The translations under genes and the position numbers were made by a program. A stretch of DNA of 64,000 nucleotides. Origin: Tritrichomonas musculus (lineage: Eukaryota > Parabasalia > Tritrichomonadida > Tritrichomonadidae). The stretch covers positions 1,210,501-1,274,500 of the forward strand of contig JAPFFF010000019.1 in assembly GCA_039105265.1 (NCBI GenBank). Direction: 5' to 3'. A model generated the notes under the pieces. That model worked only from the letters and a program-made list of their open reading frames with translations, ran no database searches and was not told the origin of the DNA. Position 1 is the stretch's first letter. Each line of letters starts with the position of its first letter. Positions 18,895 through 30,206 of this stretch are shown here, piece by piece.

Positions 18895-20523
18895 ATGGAA
18901 GAACTCCAAAATTTATTTTTTTCTTTGCCTCTTCCATATGAATATGTTATATTTCCAAGTAGCACTGAACGTCATGCTCCAAAAATCAAAGGACTTTATT
19001 ATTATGTAAATAGAGTAATAACTGATTTAACACGTAGAACATTTCAGCACGGAGGATTTACACAATCTCCTACATTTTCAAAATGGAATGCTTCATGGGG
19101 AAGACAATATGAAACTCCACAATATACAAAATTCCAAAATTGGCAGAAAATTAATCACTTTGCAGGCGCATTTTTAATGGGGAGAAAAGATGACTTTCAT
19201 GAGCGAATGAGCGAATTAAAAGAGCGATACCCTGAAATTGCTACTTTTTATCCAGAGACTTATTTGCTTCCAAAAGAAGCAGAGGCATTTCATTCAGCAT
19301 TTCCAAACAGAAAAGTATGGATATTTAAACCAGCAGCAGCTGCCAGAGGAATGGGTATTCAAATTTTCAATTCTTCAGAAACTTCAGAAAAAGATTTGCC
19401 AACACGAAGAGGAGTTTTTCAAGTATATATTGAAAAGCCATTGTTAATCACAAAACGCAAATTTGATCTTCGTTTTTATGCATTAGTGACATCAGTAAAT
19501 CCAATTCGTATTTATATGCATGAAAATGGAATGGCACGATTTGCAACGCATGAATATGATGAAAATTTACCATTATCTAACCTTCGGATGCATTTAACTA
19601 ATTTTTCTTTGAACAAAGATGATTCAAGTTTTATTCTATCAGATAAAGAAGACGTTAGAAATTCAAAATGGTCAATTCAATTTTTCTTTGATTACATTGA
19701 AAAACAAGGAATTGATGTAAAATCTCTTATAAAAAGTATAGAAAAAGTTTCAATTGCTGCCTTAATTTCTGGCTTATCTGTTGTACGTGAGCATCACTTT
19801 CAATGCATTAAACATCGACATACTTCATATGAATTATATGGTATAGATGTTATTTTAGATGAAGACTTAAATCCACATATTATGGAAATTAACATATCCC
19901 CATCAATGGAAGCTAGCGCAAAACTTGATAAAAACATTAAATATCCTCTTCTTATTGATACCTTAAATATGGCAAGAATTATCAAGTGCAACTCAAGATC
20001 AAAGAATCCATGTAATTCAATAACAGACATTGACACTTTTTATAATGAATCAATGACTCCGGAAAGAATCAATTCAGTTGTTAACGAAGGTGCTGATCCT
20101 TGGGAATCTCCTGTTGTCGCTGATTTTGTTTTTATTCGTGACTTTCTAGAAGAAAATATATACAAAACAAAATTCAGAAGGGTTTTTCCAAAAAGAGAAA
20201 CAGTTGACATCTTTACAAAATGCTTCAAACAAAGATTATATTCAGATATTGTTTTTGAAAAATGGATCAAAATGACTGATGATCAAAGATTCGAAGTTAT
20301 TCAGAGATCATGGAATATTTATAAAGAAAAAATGGACATTGTCATAGAAAATCATGAAAAAGAGTTATTAAACGAGAAATTGCTAAAAGAACAAGCACAG
20401 AATTCAGATGATCAAGAAACAGATAATATTGAAAAAATGTTTATTGAAGCTGCAATGGAATCACCAAACATAAACAATACCACAGATAATCAAATTGATA
20501 AAAAAGACATAAAACAGATTTAA
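18895..20523 (+). CDS. TTLL-family tubulin polyglutamylase
   Basis: 542 residues with a full tubulin-tyrosine-ligase-like domain over about 90-360. Features of glutamylase-type TTLLs (TTLL4/5 group) are KINHFAGAFLMGRKDDFHER, the ATP-grasp lysine motif WIFKPAAAARGMGIQIF, KFDLRFYALVTSVNPIRIY, MHLTNFSLNKDD, the metal-binding YGIDVILDEDLNPHIMEINI and SPSMEAS. The domain would add glutamate side chains to tubulin tails in flagellar axonemes, basal bodies or the axostyle. The C-terminal 180 residues are helical and charged, as in other TTLLs. The start is the first ATG and no catalytic residue appears lost. Confidence 0.9.
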   Translation: MEELQNLFFSLPLPYEYVIFPSSTERHAPKIKGLYYYVNRVITDLTRRTFQHGGFTQSPTFSKWNASWGRQYETPQYTKFQNWQKINHFAGAFLMGRKDDFHERMSELKERYPEIATFYPETYLLPKEAEAFHSAFPNRKVWIFKPAAAARGMGIQIFNSSETSEKDLPTRRGVFQVYIEKPLLITKRKFDLRFYALVTSVNPIRIYMHENGMARFATHEYDENLPLSNLRMHLTNFSLNKDDSSFILSDKEDVRNSKWSIQFFFDYIEKQGIDVKSLIKSIEKVSIAALISGLSVVREHHFQCIKHRHTSYELYGIDVILDEDLNPHIMEINISPSMEASAKLDKNIKYPLLIDTLNMARIIKCNSRSKNPCNSITDIDTFYNESMTPERINSVVNEGADPWESPVVADFVFIRDFLEENIYKTKFRRVFPKRETVDIFTKCFKQRLYSDIVFEKWIKMTDDQRFEVIQRSWNIYKEKMDIVIENHEKELLNEKLLKEQAQNSDDQETDNIEKMFIEAAMESPNINNTTDNQIDKKDIKQI

Positions 20524-21223
20524 ATCGACTTACAATTCTATCATATTTATATCATGATTTTTTTTTATTTTTTATTATTAAACAGCGCTATTGCTATTTT
20601 TATCGTACTTTTTAATGAATATATTAATTCATATATTTCAGTTTTTGTAAAATCATTTCTTGAAATAAAATCTTTATTCAAAAAAAATTTCAAAATTTTC
20701 AGATTACGGCATTTTTAAAATTGACCTTTATGTCAATTTTTTTATTTCACAAGATTGTCTATAAAAAGACATTAATTAATCCATTATTTGCTGCGATTTC
20801 ACTCCCTTTCTATAAGTAATATTGAATTTTATGAATAAAATGAAATAATGAATATGGTTAGCAGATCAAATGAATATGAGACTAAAATAATCATGGATTT
20901 TGTGTGATATTGAGAATAAAGAAATGACAAATTCTTCGAATTAACCATTTTCTGTAATAATTTTGATGTTTCATTTTTTTGAAAATTACAACCATATTTA
21001 CTCGAATAAAAAATTTGTCTTATAGGGAAATATTGGAATATTATATCACTATAACCTCTCAAGAATCATATATTAGAAGGCGTTAAAATAAAAACTACTT
21101 TCATCAGCAACCACATAATCTATATAATTTTTAATTTCATTCAATTTTAAAAATTATTTTATTCAAATTAAGAAACAATTTGGCCTACCTATAGAAAAAG
21201 TTTTGGTTGTTTTTTATTAATTT
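20524..21223. other. Intergenic region
   Basis: About 0.7 kb, AT-rich, between two plus-strand genes. A 77-codon minus-strand frame at 20829-21062 shows no pattern. The stop of the TTLL gene reads TAAA, which in trichomonads can double as part of the polyadenylation signal (family knowledge). Confidence 0.5.
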
Positions 21224-22042
21224 ATGAATTCTGAAACATTAAATCCATCATCTTTTAAAACAAAGATACAGAAAAAGATGCTTCATCTAAGAAACTTAGA
21301 AGCATTTGGTACCCAAACAATAAATATGCTTTTAAAGATTAATCTATCAATAGATATTGCATCACAATATATAGATCCTGTTAAAAAACTTCTTGATATT
21401 GGGATTATATGTGATGCCAACATCATTTCTTTTCAAAAGGACATTTTATCTAATTTTTTTTATGTTTCAAGTTTTTTGTTGGAAAAGTGCCTCAAAAAAG
21501 AGTCACTTTTTCCCATTAAACCGTTTTCAACAGAAGAATTATCAGATGAATTTTTATCCCTCATCACAAATAATCAAGAAAAAGTTCAAAATTGGCTCTA
21601 TTTTTACATTCCATTTTCAATTGACAGTTTTCACATTCAAAAATTGATTGAAAAGAAAAAGTGCGGAATTCAATCGATACTCAAAAACAAACAGGAAGAA
21701 ATAGAAAATGTTTTAATATTAAAAAATCAGTTCAATTTAGATCAGTCAATTTTCAGAAACTTTCAGCGAAACGATCGAAAAGAATTCAATTCTAAAAAAG
21801 TGCCAGAAAATTCAATTAAAAATTCGGTTTTTATGAAAGAACTACAACATCAGTTGCCAAATAAAGTGGAAAATGAAGTTCCAAATAATCCAGTTAATAA
21901 TAATAATAGTAACACACTCATTTTTAGAGTCATTTTTGGCGACATTAATGACGACTTGGTCGCAAACATCGATCAGACCGAGCCGACGCTCGAGAGCATC
22001 GTAACTGACAATTCAACAATCTGGAAGCCTTTTGTATTATAA
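21224..22042 (+). CDS. Hypothetical protein, unrecognised
   Basis: 272 residues from the first ATG. It is helical and Lys/Asn/Ile-rich, without membrane segments or a signal peptide. The last 60 residues include an Asn run (NNPVNNNNSN), then a more structured IFRVIFGDINDDLVANIDQT. The DNA of this tail (about 21950-22010) is clearly more GC-rich than the rest of the gene. I do not recognise a domain. The length and continuity of the frame in such AT-rich DNA argue that it is a real gene. Confidence 0.55.
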   Translation: MNSETLNPSSFKTKIQKKMLHLRNLEAFGTQTINMLLKINLSIDIASQYIDPVKKLLDIGIICDANIISFQKDILSNFFYVSSFLLEKCLKKESLFPIKPFSTEELSDEFLSLITNNQEKVQNWLYFYIPFSIDSFHIQKLIEKKKCGIQSILKNKQEEIENVLILKNQFNLDQSIFRNFQRNDRKEFNSKKVPENSIKNSVFMKELQHQLPNKVENEVPNNPVNNNNSNTLIFRVIFGDINDDLVANIDQTEPTLESIVTDNSTIWKPFVL

Positions 22043-24973
22043 TTTTTATTTATGTTAGAGTTTTATTATTATTATTTTTCATTTTATTTTAAATTGTAAA
22101 TTAGAACAAAAAAATTTTCTATCGTTTTTTGATGTTTAAAATTTTTTTCTTTACTTAATTTTTAATAATGACATTAATCAAAATTCGATTAACCTATATT
22201 TTAAAATGATTACTTGCTTCTTTATTAATAATGATGATTTCAAAATAAAAAGATGTTTCTTTTTTTTGTTTGCTTTATGTTTGAAAATGGTTGCAACAAA
22301 TATTCCATCCATATTTTATTTGCAACCATTTTCAAACTTCAAATTATAGATTTAAAAACGATAATGAATGCTTATAGATTATTCATCACTAATAATACTA
22401 ACATTTTTGAGAATATTATTTATTAATAATTATTGACTTTTATAAATTGATGATATTCATAAAGAATAATGAAATATCATATTAAATAAAATAAAAATTG
22501 ATTTTAAATCAATTTGACTATTCAATCTAGAATTAATTTAATATTGATATTTAAATATCAATTTCTTATATTTGGTTAGATTGCAATATTCAATTAATCC
22601 AAAAAGTACACCACATTAATATAGTTATCCAAATATAAAATCGAAAAAAAAAATTAAAAAAAGTTCATAAGATTTCAAATTTTCCGCAAACTCAACAATC
22701 CCTCAAATTTGGAGATGGTTGAGAAATTGAAAAGATTTCGTAAGTTTTAATAAAATGTGGAACTCTCCAAAAATATGATAAATTATCAATTTTTATCAAT
22801 GAAAACAAGATATTGGAATCTGTTGAATGTTCCAGAATTGATCTCAGAAATTTATAATTGTTTGAGGGAAGAAATAAAAATGAAATTTTTAGAACAATGA
22901 AAAAAAAGTTAGCTTAAAAGACTGGATCTATATTGATGAGGATGCATTTAATGAAAGTAACTAAAATTTTTGATGGAAATATTTTTTATGTTTTCTCAAT
23001 TTTTTTTGAAAAATCTCAAAAAGCTAAAAATCGAAAAATTGAATTGCTGTTAAAAAGTCGCTTCGGTCTAAAGTTCAAAAAACATTACTTTTCAGTTATT
23101 GAAAAACCCAATAAAAAGTTTTTTATCACAATTATTATACATTTATATATATTTTAATTTATTAATATCAGATATAATTTCATTTATATTGTTATTTTTT
23201 AAAGATATAAATAAAATAATTTAATGTTTAAATTTATTTATTTTAACTGAATTTATATGATCTATTATTTTTAGTAAATCTTTATATTTAAATTGCTAAA
23301 GAAAATAAATATAATTTATATGTTATTATATTATATATTATAGTCACATTTATTAATAAATAAATCTTTTTATTCACCATAAAATAAGATATATTGACGA
23401 ATATATATGTATTTTAAAAAAGTGGTTTTTTATAAAAAAATTCAATAATAACAACGGAGATTCAAGAAATTGAATGACCAAATAAAATTTTAAAATAAGA
23501 TTATTTTTGATATATCAAAATATTTATATAAATAACACTATATACATATCAATATACATGATTAGATATTAAATAAAAAAGTATCAAATTAGATTTATTA
23601 ATTATCTAATTTGATTTTTGATTTAATTCTTATATATCCTTTTTAATATATTATAACAAAGTTTTGAAGCATTTTGGAATTATATCAAATAATTTTTCCA
23701 AGTCGTTTTTCTAAAAATTGTTGGTTCTAATTATAGAAGGATCAGACTATATTAATTAATGAAGTATGTCTATTTGATAGCCTGAATTATGTTGAAAAAG
23801 CTAGTGCCGATCTTATCACGATTCAATATACAATTATGTAATCATTTTCTTAATTTACTCACCAATTAAATCAGTTTTGTTTGTTTTTATACAGCTAACA
23901 TATTTTATTCTACGTACAAAACAAATATATTGATCTAATTTAAACTCTATAAATTTTATTGTTGTAAAATGGAGAAAAATATTAATTATTCCAAACTCTT
24001 AAAAATAAATGAAAATATTATTTTTATATAATTAAGATATTGCACAATAATATATATGAATATTGTTTACCCAAAATTAATATTTATTGAATTATCATAA
24101 AAATAAGTTTTTTCAAAATACGTTATTTTGAGTTTCTCTACACATATTTTATAGTTTTTTTCTCAAAAAGTCGACCTATATCCAGAATGAATAACACAAA
24201 ATTAAACAAAGATAAAAATTTAAAACCCTTGGTATAAATCATTAAAATATACTTTTTAATGCATTTGCAGTATTTAGGTCTCAAAATATAACGGGTTTTG
24301 AAATATCGATTATAATTTTGAACCTGATTTATCCAAATTGAACTAATTTTAATATAATAAATGAAAATATTTACAAAAGAATACTTAAGCATTTTGTAAA
24401 TTTATTGATATTTGTTTTATTAAGATTTTTAAATTTAAGAATATTCTCACAAAAATATTGAATACTATATCCTTATTTTAAAAATATTTTTGAGAAAAAT
24501 AATCTATTAAGTTATCAAATCTTTGAAAAGTGATTATCACCAAATTTTAAACCAAAATCAAATTTTCTAATATTATTACCTAATATAAACCATTTACTGT
24601 TGTTTGGTAGTAATGCATTTAAATTTTTTTCAATACTTTTTAAATATTATTTCAGTTATAATTGTTTCAAATTTATTTGAAATATAATTAATTCAAAATA
24701 AATATTTTTCACAAACTCTTCAGAAAAAGAGGAAATTTTGTTTTATAATATTAATTTCATTACTTTTGAAATCTTTTCTAATTTATTAAATCAAAAATAC
24801 TATATCATAACTAATAACATCAGATTTAATTTGAGTTATCAAAATAATTGAATGAATTTTCATTCTGGGTAATTATTTTTCTATAGAATTTTCATCATTC
24901 AATTTTTATAAATTAATTCATTCTTCTAAAAATTAAGAGAAAATAAAATGTTTTTGATTGGAAAAGTGTCAAA
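22043..24973. other. Long gene-poor region
   Basis: About 2.9 kb of AT-rich sequence. A short stretch around 22670-22960 (giving for example NVPELISEIYNCLREEIKM in one frame) may be worn-out coding DNA, but it is too degraded to name. Frames at 22933-23157 and 24138-24392 are composition-driven. Inverted repeats are present at 22279-22337 and, with 12-bp arms, near 23580-23615. Confidence 0.5.
22279..22337. repeat. 18-bp perfect inverted repeat, 23-nt loop
   Basis: Arms 22279-22296 (GTTTGAAAATGGTTGCAA) and 22320-22337 are exact reverse complements. The hairpin lies about 240 bp beyond the stop of the upstream plus-strand gene. It could act at the RNA level in a long 3' region or be a small fold-back element. 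Confidence 0.7.
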
Positions 24974-25723
24974 ATGTCTAAAAACTCAACAAAAGCGCGA
25001 AGAAATAAAACAAGTACTATCATACCTCAAGAACAACGACCGACAGAACGTGAACAGTTCGGAACTTTCATCCAACGCGTTATTCGTCAACTCGAAATAT
25101 CTCAAAATTCTCCAGTTCGTTTTGCTGACATTGCCGATTGCGATAAACGTAGACAGAGCGATTTATTCAATATTCTTGATGCCCTCGAGGTTTTTGGGCA
25201 CATTAGCGACAAGTTAATCGTATGGAGAGGATTTGGTGCTACAACGGCCGCCTTTGTCCGTTACGGCGTACAAAACGAGCTCAGAGCTCATACAGAAAGT
25301 ATAGTAGAAATATTTATGGTTGGTCAATCCCCATCTCTTTCAACTCTCGTTGTTAAATTTATATCTCTATTCATATTTTTAGGAGTTGATTCATTAAATA
25401 TAAGAGAAGTTGTTAATCTTTTTGCCGACAGTCCAGAACATGCCAAAAAAGTTCTCAGAAGGCTGTATTTGGTTGTTTTTGTTCTTGAACAGAGTGGAGT
25501 TATTGAACATGGTTACGCATATTCGAATTATATTATAAAACAGCCACTTGACGTAATAGTTTCTGCAATTTTTCAAGAGGTTCCTCGATTAAGAATGTTT
25601 CCAGAAGAATCAGTTGAAGCTCTTCTCAATCGGCTCGATGATGTTTATATCAAAAACTTACACAGAAGAAGAAGGGAACTTTATCTACAAGCAATTTCAA
25701 GATTTGACGTCATCCAGGAGTAA
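24974..25723 (+). CDS. E2F/DP-like winged-helix protein
   Basis: 249 residues from ATG MSKNSTKARRNK. The segment ADIADCDKRRQSDLFNILDA then LEVFGHISDKLIVWRGFG corresponds to the recognition helix and wing of E2F/DP domains (RRxYDxxNVLxxIxLI...IxWxG). Two similar halves may be present, because a second helical block (LNIREVVNLFADSPEHAKKVLRRLYLVVFVLEQSGVIEH) has the same helix-turn pattern with a hydrophobic end. Trichomonads encode many such small E2F-like proteins (recalled). It would bind DNA and act in transcription. The first 270 bases of the gene are richer in GC than the surroundings. Confidence 0.6.
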   Translation: MSKNSTKARRNKTSTIIPQEQRPTEREQFGTFIQRVIRQLEISQNSPVRFADIADCDKRRQSDLFNILDALEVFGHISDKLIVWRGFGATTAAFVRYGVQNELRAHTESIVEIFMVGQSPSLSTLVVKFISLFIFLGVDSLNIREVVNLFADSPEHAKKVLRRLYLVVFVLEQSGVIEHGYAYSNYIIKQPLDVIVSAIFQEVPRLRMFPEESVEALLNRLDDVYIKNLHRRRRELYLQAISRFDVIQE

Positions 25724-26408
25724 CCATATTAAGCTTTGTTCGTTTTATTATTTTTTATAATAATTGTTTTATAATTTTCCGGCTTGTAATTACTATTAAT
25801 ATTAATCTTTCTTTACAGAATTATCTTAAGATAATATCAGATTGCAGAATATACGTATATATTCTTATATATTAGTCCCCATTTTATTGATATTATTATA
25901 TATTATTAGCCCTTACCTATTTTTTTGTTTTTATTATTAAATAATTATTCTTATTAAACTCCTTTATTGTTTTAAAATATTTTAAAGAAAAATTGAGAGT
26001 TCCATGATTTTAGATAAAACGATAAGAACCTCTCAATTACATATCCACTTTTTTATACCAAAATCAATAACTAGATTATTTTGATTTTTATATCATAACA
26101 CTATTACCGAAAGATTATTTTAATCATTTATTTATTTTTTTTTTTTAACAGGCCTTGGGAATGTAATATGAATAAAACCTTAGAAAAATTTCTCATGTTA
26201 TGATAACATTGTTATCTTGATTTTGATAACTTATGATTACTATATTAATTAAAATATTTTAATCAACAATAAAATAATTCTAAGTCAAGGATATGTACAT
26301 TACATGTCTTTTACATATAAAATAAAATATTTTTTCAATTACTTTATAATAATTTATAGAGAAAACAATAATTTTAAGAGAATTTATAGATATTAACAAA
26401 AATACAAA
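25724..26408. other. Convergent 3' spacer
   Basis: About 0.69 kb between convergent genes. It is AT-rich, with a poly(T) run near 26133-26145. No gene or strong repeat was seen. Confidence 0.5.
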
Positions 26409-27044
26409 TCAGTCTTCATCAAATTGAAGATCATCTTCATTATCATCAGGAAAGAAAACAACTGAACTCTTTGGTTTTGCAGGTATTGAAGGTTGCAGTT
26501 GTGGGGGCGGTGGGGTTTCTACTTTACTAGGAATTTTATTTTCAGATTTTTGATTCGTTAATATAGTTTTCTTCTTATTGTCGTTTAAATTATTATTAAT
26601 ATTTGTATTAGCAGTAATATTAGATGCATTTGTCTTTGAATTACCATCAGTTGAAGATGGACGAGATGGCTTTGTCGAGCGTCTCAGATCATTTTGTGTA
26701 TATGATGGAATCTGCCTAACACTAATTCCTGATCCCTGGGAGGGAGATGAAGAACGATATAAATTAGCTTGTCTATTATCACGCCTTCGCTGATCCGGAG
26801 TGATTCCTTGCCTATATTTCATATCTGTGCTCAAATTCCATGAATGATCTGAATCCAATTTACTTGTACTGCTACTTGAACTCAAACCATTCAAATTATT
26901 GGTCAATCCAAAAACTTCGTTTTGATCATTCGTATTGACGATACGCTGAAGCTTTAAATCTATACCAGATATAACATTTTCAAGTGATTCCATTTTTTCA
27001 ACGATTTTATCAAGTCTTTGGAGTAGGGCTTCATTTAAATTCAT
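26409..27044 (-). CDS. Small coiled-coil protein with disordered acidic tail
   Basis: 211 residues. An N-terminal coiled coil (about residues 1-40, MNLNEALLQRLDKIVEKMES) is followed by a long Ser/Asn/Arg/Thr-rich disordered region. A proline patch (TPPPPQLQPSIPAKP) and an acidic end with aromatic residues (VVFFPDDNEDDLQFDED) close the protein. The layout suits an adaptor or scaffold that oligomerises through the N-terminus and exposes short motifs. I do not recognise a family; resemblance to actin-regulator adaptors is only in layout. Confidence 0.65.
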   Translation of the reverse strand: MNLNEALLQRLDKIVEKMESLENVISGIDLKLQRIVNTNDQNEVFGLTNNLNGLSSSSSTSKLDSDHSWNLSTDMKYRQGITPDQRRRDNRQANLYRSSSPSQGSGISVRQIPSYTQNDLRRSTKPSRPSSTDGNSKTNASNITANTNINNNLNDNKKKTILTNQKSENKIPSKVETPPPPQLQPSIPAKPKSSVVFFPDDNEDDLQFDED

Positions 27045-27320
27045 TCTTTCATAGAATATTCAATTTTCTTATTCAATTAATTATTAAAGAATACACAAAT
27101 CAGTAATTCAAAAAGTTTTATCCTACATTTTATTGATATTGATAAAAGTTTGGAAAATAATATGGCTCAAAAAATTATACATATGCTCCTATATAAAGAA
27201 CTGATATCTCTGAAAACATCTGTTTCCAAAAAATTCTTTAATATTTAATCCCAATAAAAATAATTATTAACAATTTGTTTATTATAATACCAAATAAACA
27301 AGTTAGAAAAAAAATCATTG

Positions 27321-27640
27321 TTACAGTCTTGAATCAACATTATCATGCTTATCACGTGATTTATTTCTTCTTACTAAAATAATTGTTACAATTACAACAA
27401 TAATAATAACTATAGCAGCAATCACACATGCAATAATAATGATAAACGTTGCTTTATCTTTTAATTTATCATTCTTTTTAGAGTATTAATTAACATAAGC
27501 TCTTGAAAATTCATTTGGTATTGATTTTTTTGTTTGTCCACTCTTTATCATTGCTCTAACAACAAATCTTTTGCAAAAATCTCTATCCCATGTAAAATCA
27601 CTTGTATAATTCACACTCTAATTTGCATGTATAATATCAA
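27321..27640 (-). pseudogene. C-terminal remnant of a membrane-anchored surface protein
   Basis: On the minus strand a reading frame contains an extracellular piece (VNYTSDFTWDRDFCKRFVVR and on to FSRAYVN). After one in-frame TAA it continues into KNDKLKDKATF, a clear transmembrane segment of about 25 Ile/Val/Ala residues (FIIIIACVIAAIVIIIVVIV), then a basic stop-transfer VRRNK and a short polar tail ending DSRL with stop at 27321-27323. This is the usual end of trichomonad type I surface proteins. The upstream part of the gene is missing, a second stop lies near its start, and the break coincides with the inverted duplication at 27633. Confidence 0.7.
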
Positions 27641-27858
27641 CACTCTGCCTTATAATGCATAGATCATTAATACTTTAGAAAAGAATAAATTGGAATAAAT
27701 TACAATTTATATTATATAAGATAAAGTAACAAATATTAAATTGGAAATAGATCATAAATTGTAATAATGATTTGTAATGAACAAATTGTAATTTATTCCA
27801 ATTTATTCTTTTCCAAAGCATTAATGATCTATGCATTACAAGGCAGAGTGTTGATATT
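27633..27858. repeat. 76-bp inverted duplication
   Basis: Arms 27633-27708 and 27783-27858 are reverse complements with three mismatches in 76 positions; the spacer is 74 bp. The left arm is continuous with the surface-protein remnant on the minus strand. The right arm, read on the plus strand, gives the same peptide pattern (QSINDLCITRQSVDI) without the stop seen in the left copy. The structure is therefore an inverted copy of a piece of the dead gene. Confidence 0.85.
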
Positions 27859-27889
27859 CATGATGTATAATGATTTGTAATGAACAAAT
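27764..27889. repeat. 23-bp direct repeats bracketing the right inverted arm
   Basis: Copies of ATAATGATTTGTAATGAACA(AAT) lie at 27764-27786 and 27867-27889. They enclose almost exactly the right arm of the inverted duplication (27783-27858), suggesting that this arm was inserted between duplicated flanking sequence or that template switching occurred at the repeat. Confidence 0.75.
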
Positions 27890-28811
27890 CATAATTATAT
27901 TGGTATGCAATAGCAAAATGGGATAAATTGAAAGCAAAAAAAAAAAATGCCACTTTTTCAGTGAATATTAAAATTATATATAAATCATGGAAATCGAAGC
28001 CTTGATTAAAAAAATGAAAGATATTAATCCAGCTCCTATCGATTTTATTGAAGCAGATGAAGATTGTGATGCTAAATTTAAAATGTTAACGTTAATTTCT
28101 CTTATCGATTTCAAATTAATGAAAAACAAGAAATTTTCCAAAAGAAAGAAGAACTTCAATTATTATTTCAATTAATATCAAAAATTGCAGACAATCATTA
28201 TCGTTCATCAGTCTTTTTCGATAAACTAGAAAAAATATTTCAATATTTAATCAAAGAAACTCTTTCACCAATTTCATATTTTATTCCAGATTATACAAAC
28301 TATAACAAACGAATTCTTTTTCACCTTCTAGAAAAATGATTTATTAAATCAGATGATACATTTTTAAAAAAATATTTACAAAGTAAACCTACAAATAAAG
28401 ATCTTTATAAATATCAATCATATTATTATTATTTATATCCAGTAATGAAAGCAAATCTCGATTAAAAAATTCAAAAAGAAAGTGAAAAAGAAATTAACGA
28501 ACTTTTTTATGTAGACGATGTTTAAACATTTACAAAAAATTGTCAAATTGGTGAAAATAATTCATATATTTGTTCATTAATTCGATCAGATTTAGTTGAA
28601 GAATTTGTTACATATACCAGTCAAACAAGTTTTTCTCTTTCAACAAAAATTTCAGATTTATGAAACTCATTTATTTTTGATTGATAAAGAGCCAACTCTG
28701 ATTGAATATGCATCGTTTTTTTGATCAACCAAAATTATTCAATACTTAAAATACAACAATATCCAATTAACACCTTCACTGTGGTCTTACGGAGTTCATA
28801 AAAGAGAAAAG

Positions 28812-28858
<47 letters not shown>
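28812..28858 (+). repeat. 47-nt poly(A) run inside the chimeric pseudogene
   Basis: A pure A run joins SLWSYGVHKREK of the DUF3447 part to YDEAVIESIKCHH further along the same family, in place of the ankyrin residues that normally lie between. It is either an expansion that replaced coding sequence or an assembly-sensitive homopolymer. Confidence 0.75.
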
Positions 28859-28862
<4 letters not shown>

Positions 28863-30089
28863 CGATGAAGCTGTTATTGAATCAATTAAATGCCATCATA
28901 ATGGCATTTTGAATTATATAAAAGATAACTTTTATGAAACAACCGATGATAATGAATTTTAGTGACATAATTTCGAATTCATTGAATTTCTCGATGATTC
29001 CAATTGAAATAGAATCAATAATTTGCACTCCGAAAAGAGCAAAAGGATTCATATTATATCAATTGTGTTTTACATTGACAACTGTTACAATTCCGTCTTC
29101 AGTGACAACAATTGGTGAATATGCATTTTATAAACGGTCGTCATTGGCATCTATTACAATTCCTTCTTCAGTGACAACGATTGGAGATGGTGCATTCTAT
29201 AGGTGTTCATCACTAACACAAATAGCAATTCCTTCTTCGGTAAAAATGATTGGAAAAGACGCATTTTCAGGAAGTTCATCACTAGCACAAATAGCAATTC
29301 CTTCTTCCGTAACGATGACTGGAAAAGACGTGTTTTCAGGAATTTCATCACTCGCACGAAAAACCGTTATTAATAATGATGAAGATATTTATTTCGAACA
29401 GTTGGCTTTAATGGAAGAATTGAATAACATCGTCAATTTTGAAGATGATTCCACTGTCTATATAGCTGATCTTCCAATAAATCAGTTTACATATCCACCT
29501 TTATGCCTAATTGATGAAGATTTCATAAGAACACTTTTTCAAGATTTTGATTTTTATCACGATTCAGTTGTCATAAAAACTAAAATAGGAAGAAATGGCT
29601 CTCCATATTCTTTTGCATACATTAAATTTGCATCACGTGAGGAAGCATTGAGAGCAGCTGATGAATTGAATTACATCAGACTTGATTATGTGCCAATTCG
29701 TTTGATCATAATAGATGAAGAAGGCAAAAACAATATTTTTAACAGCAACAAGAACTGCGTAATTTTTCAATATTCGGATCGATCAATTGAAGCGTATCAA
29801 GTTCACAAAGCTTTTTCACATTTTGGAAGAGTCATTTCGGTTAAGATGCCACTTGAAATTGTTGGCAAAGGCTCAGAAAAGCAATGTTCATCACGCGGTT
29901 AGTCATTTCGGTTAAGAAAGTGTAAAACAAGCGAAGATTGAATCGGAAGGTATCACGATTAACAATCTTCCTTTCGATATTATTCCAGTCTCGAGTAAAA
30001 TCGATGGCATTAACTATGAAGGCTTTTTTGAAGGATGCTCATCATTATTACAAATGACAATTCCATCATTTGTGACTTTGATTGAAAAC

Positions 30090-30206
30090 TAAACTGGTAC
30101 GCAAATTCTCGTTCTATTCAAATTTGAATGACTTTTTCAAATATTGAATTGATTATTTTTAAAATTAAATGAAATTGAATAGTACGAAAATTTGCGTACC
30201 AGTTTA
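30090..30206. mobile_element. Tc1/mariner-like MITE with TA target duplication
   Basis: A 113-bp element (30092-30204) begins AACTGGTACGCAAATT and ends with its reverse complement. The inverted arms, about 33-35 bp, pair with three mismatches, and TA flanks both ends (30090-30091 and 30205-30206). Removing the element with one TA joins ATTGAAAACTA to TGCTTTTTC and restores a BspA repeat (IENYAFSRCSSLTQISIPSS) in frame. That makes it a true insertion with a known empty site. The interior has no coding capacity, so movement would need a transposase supplied elsewhere. The ATG-led frame at 30169 starts inside it. Confidence 0.88.

Noticed and set aside
22670-23157. Possible gene in the 22-25 kb gap
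   Set aside because: A few coding-like words but many stops in every frame. Too degraded to name or bound.
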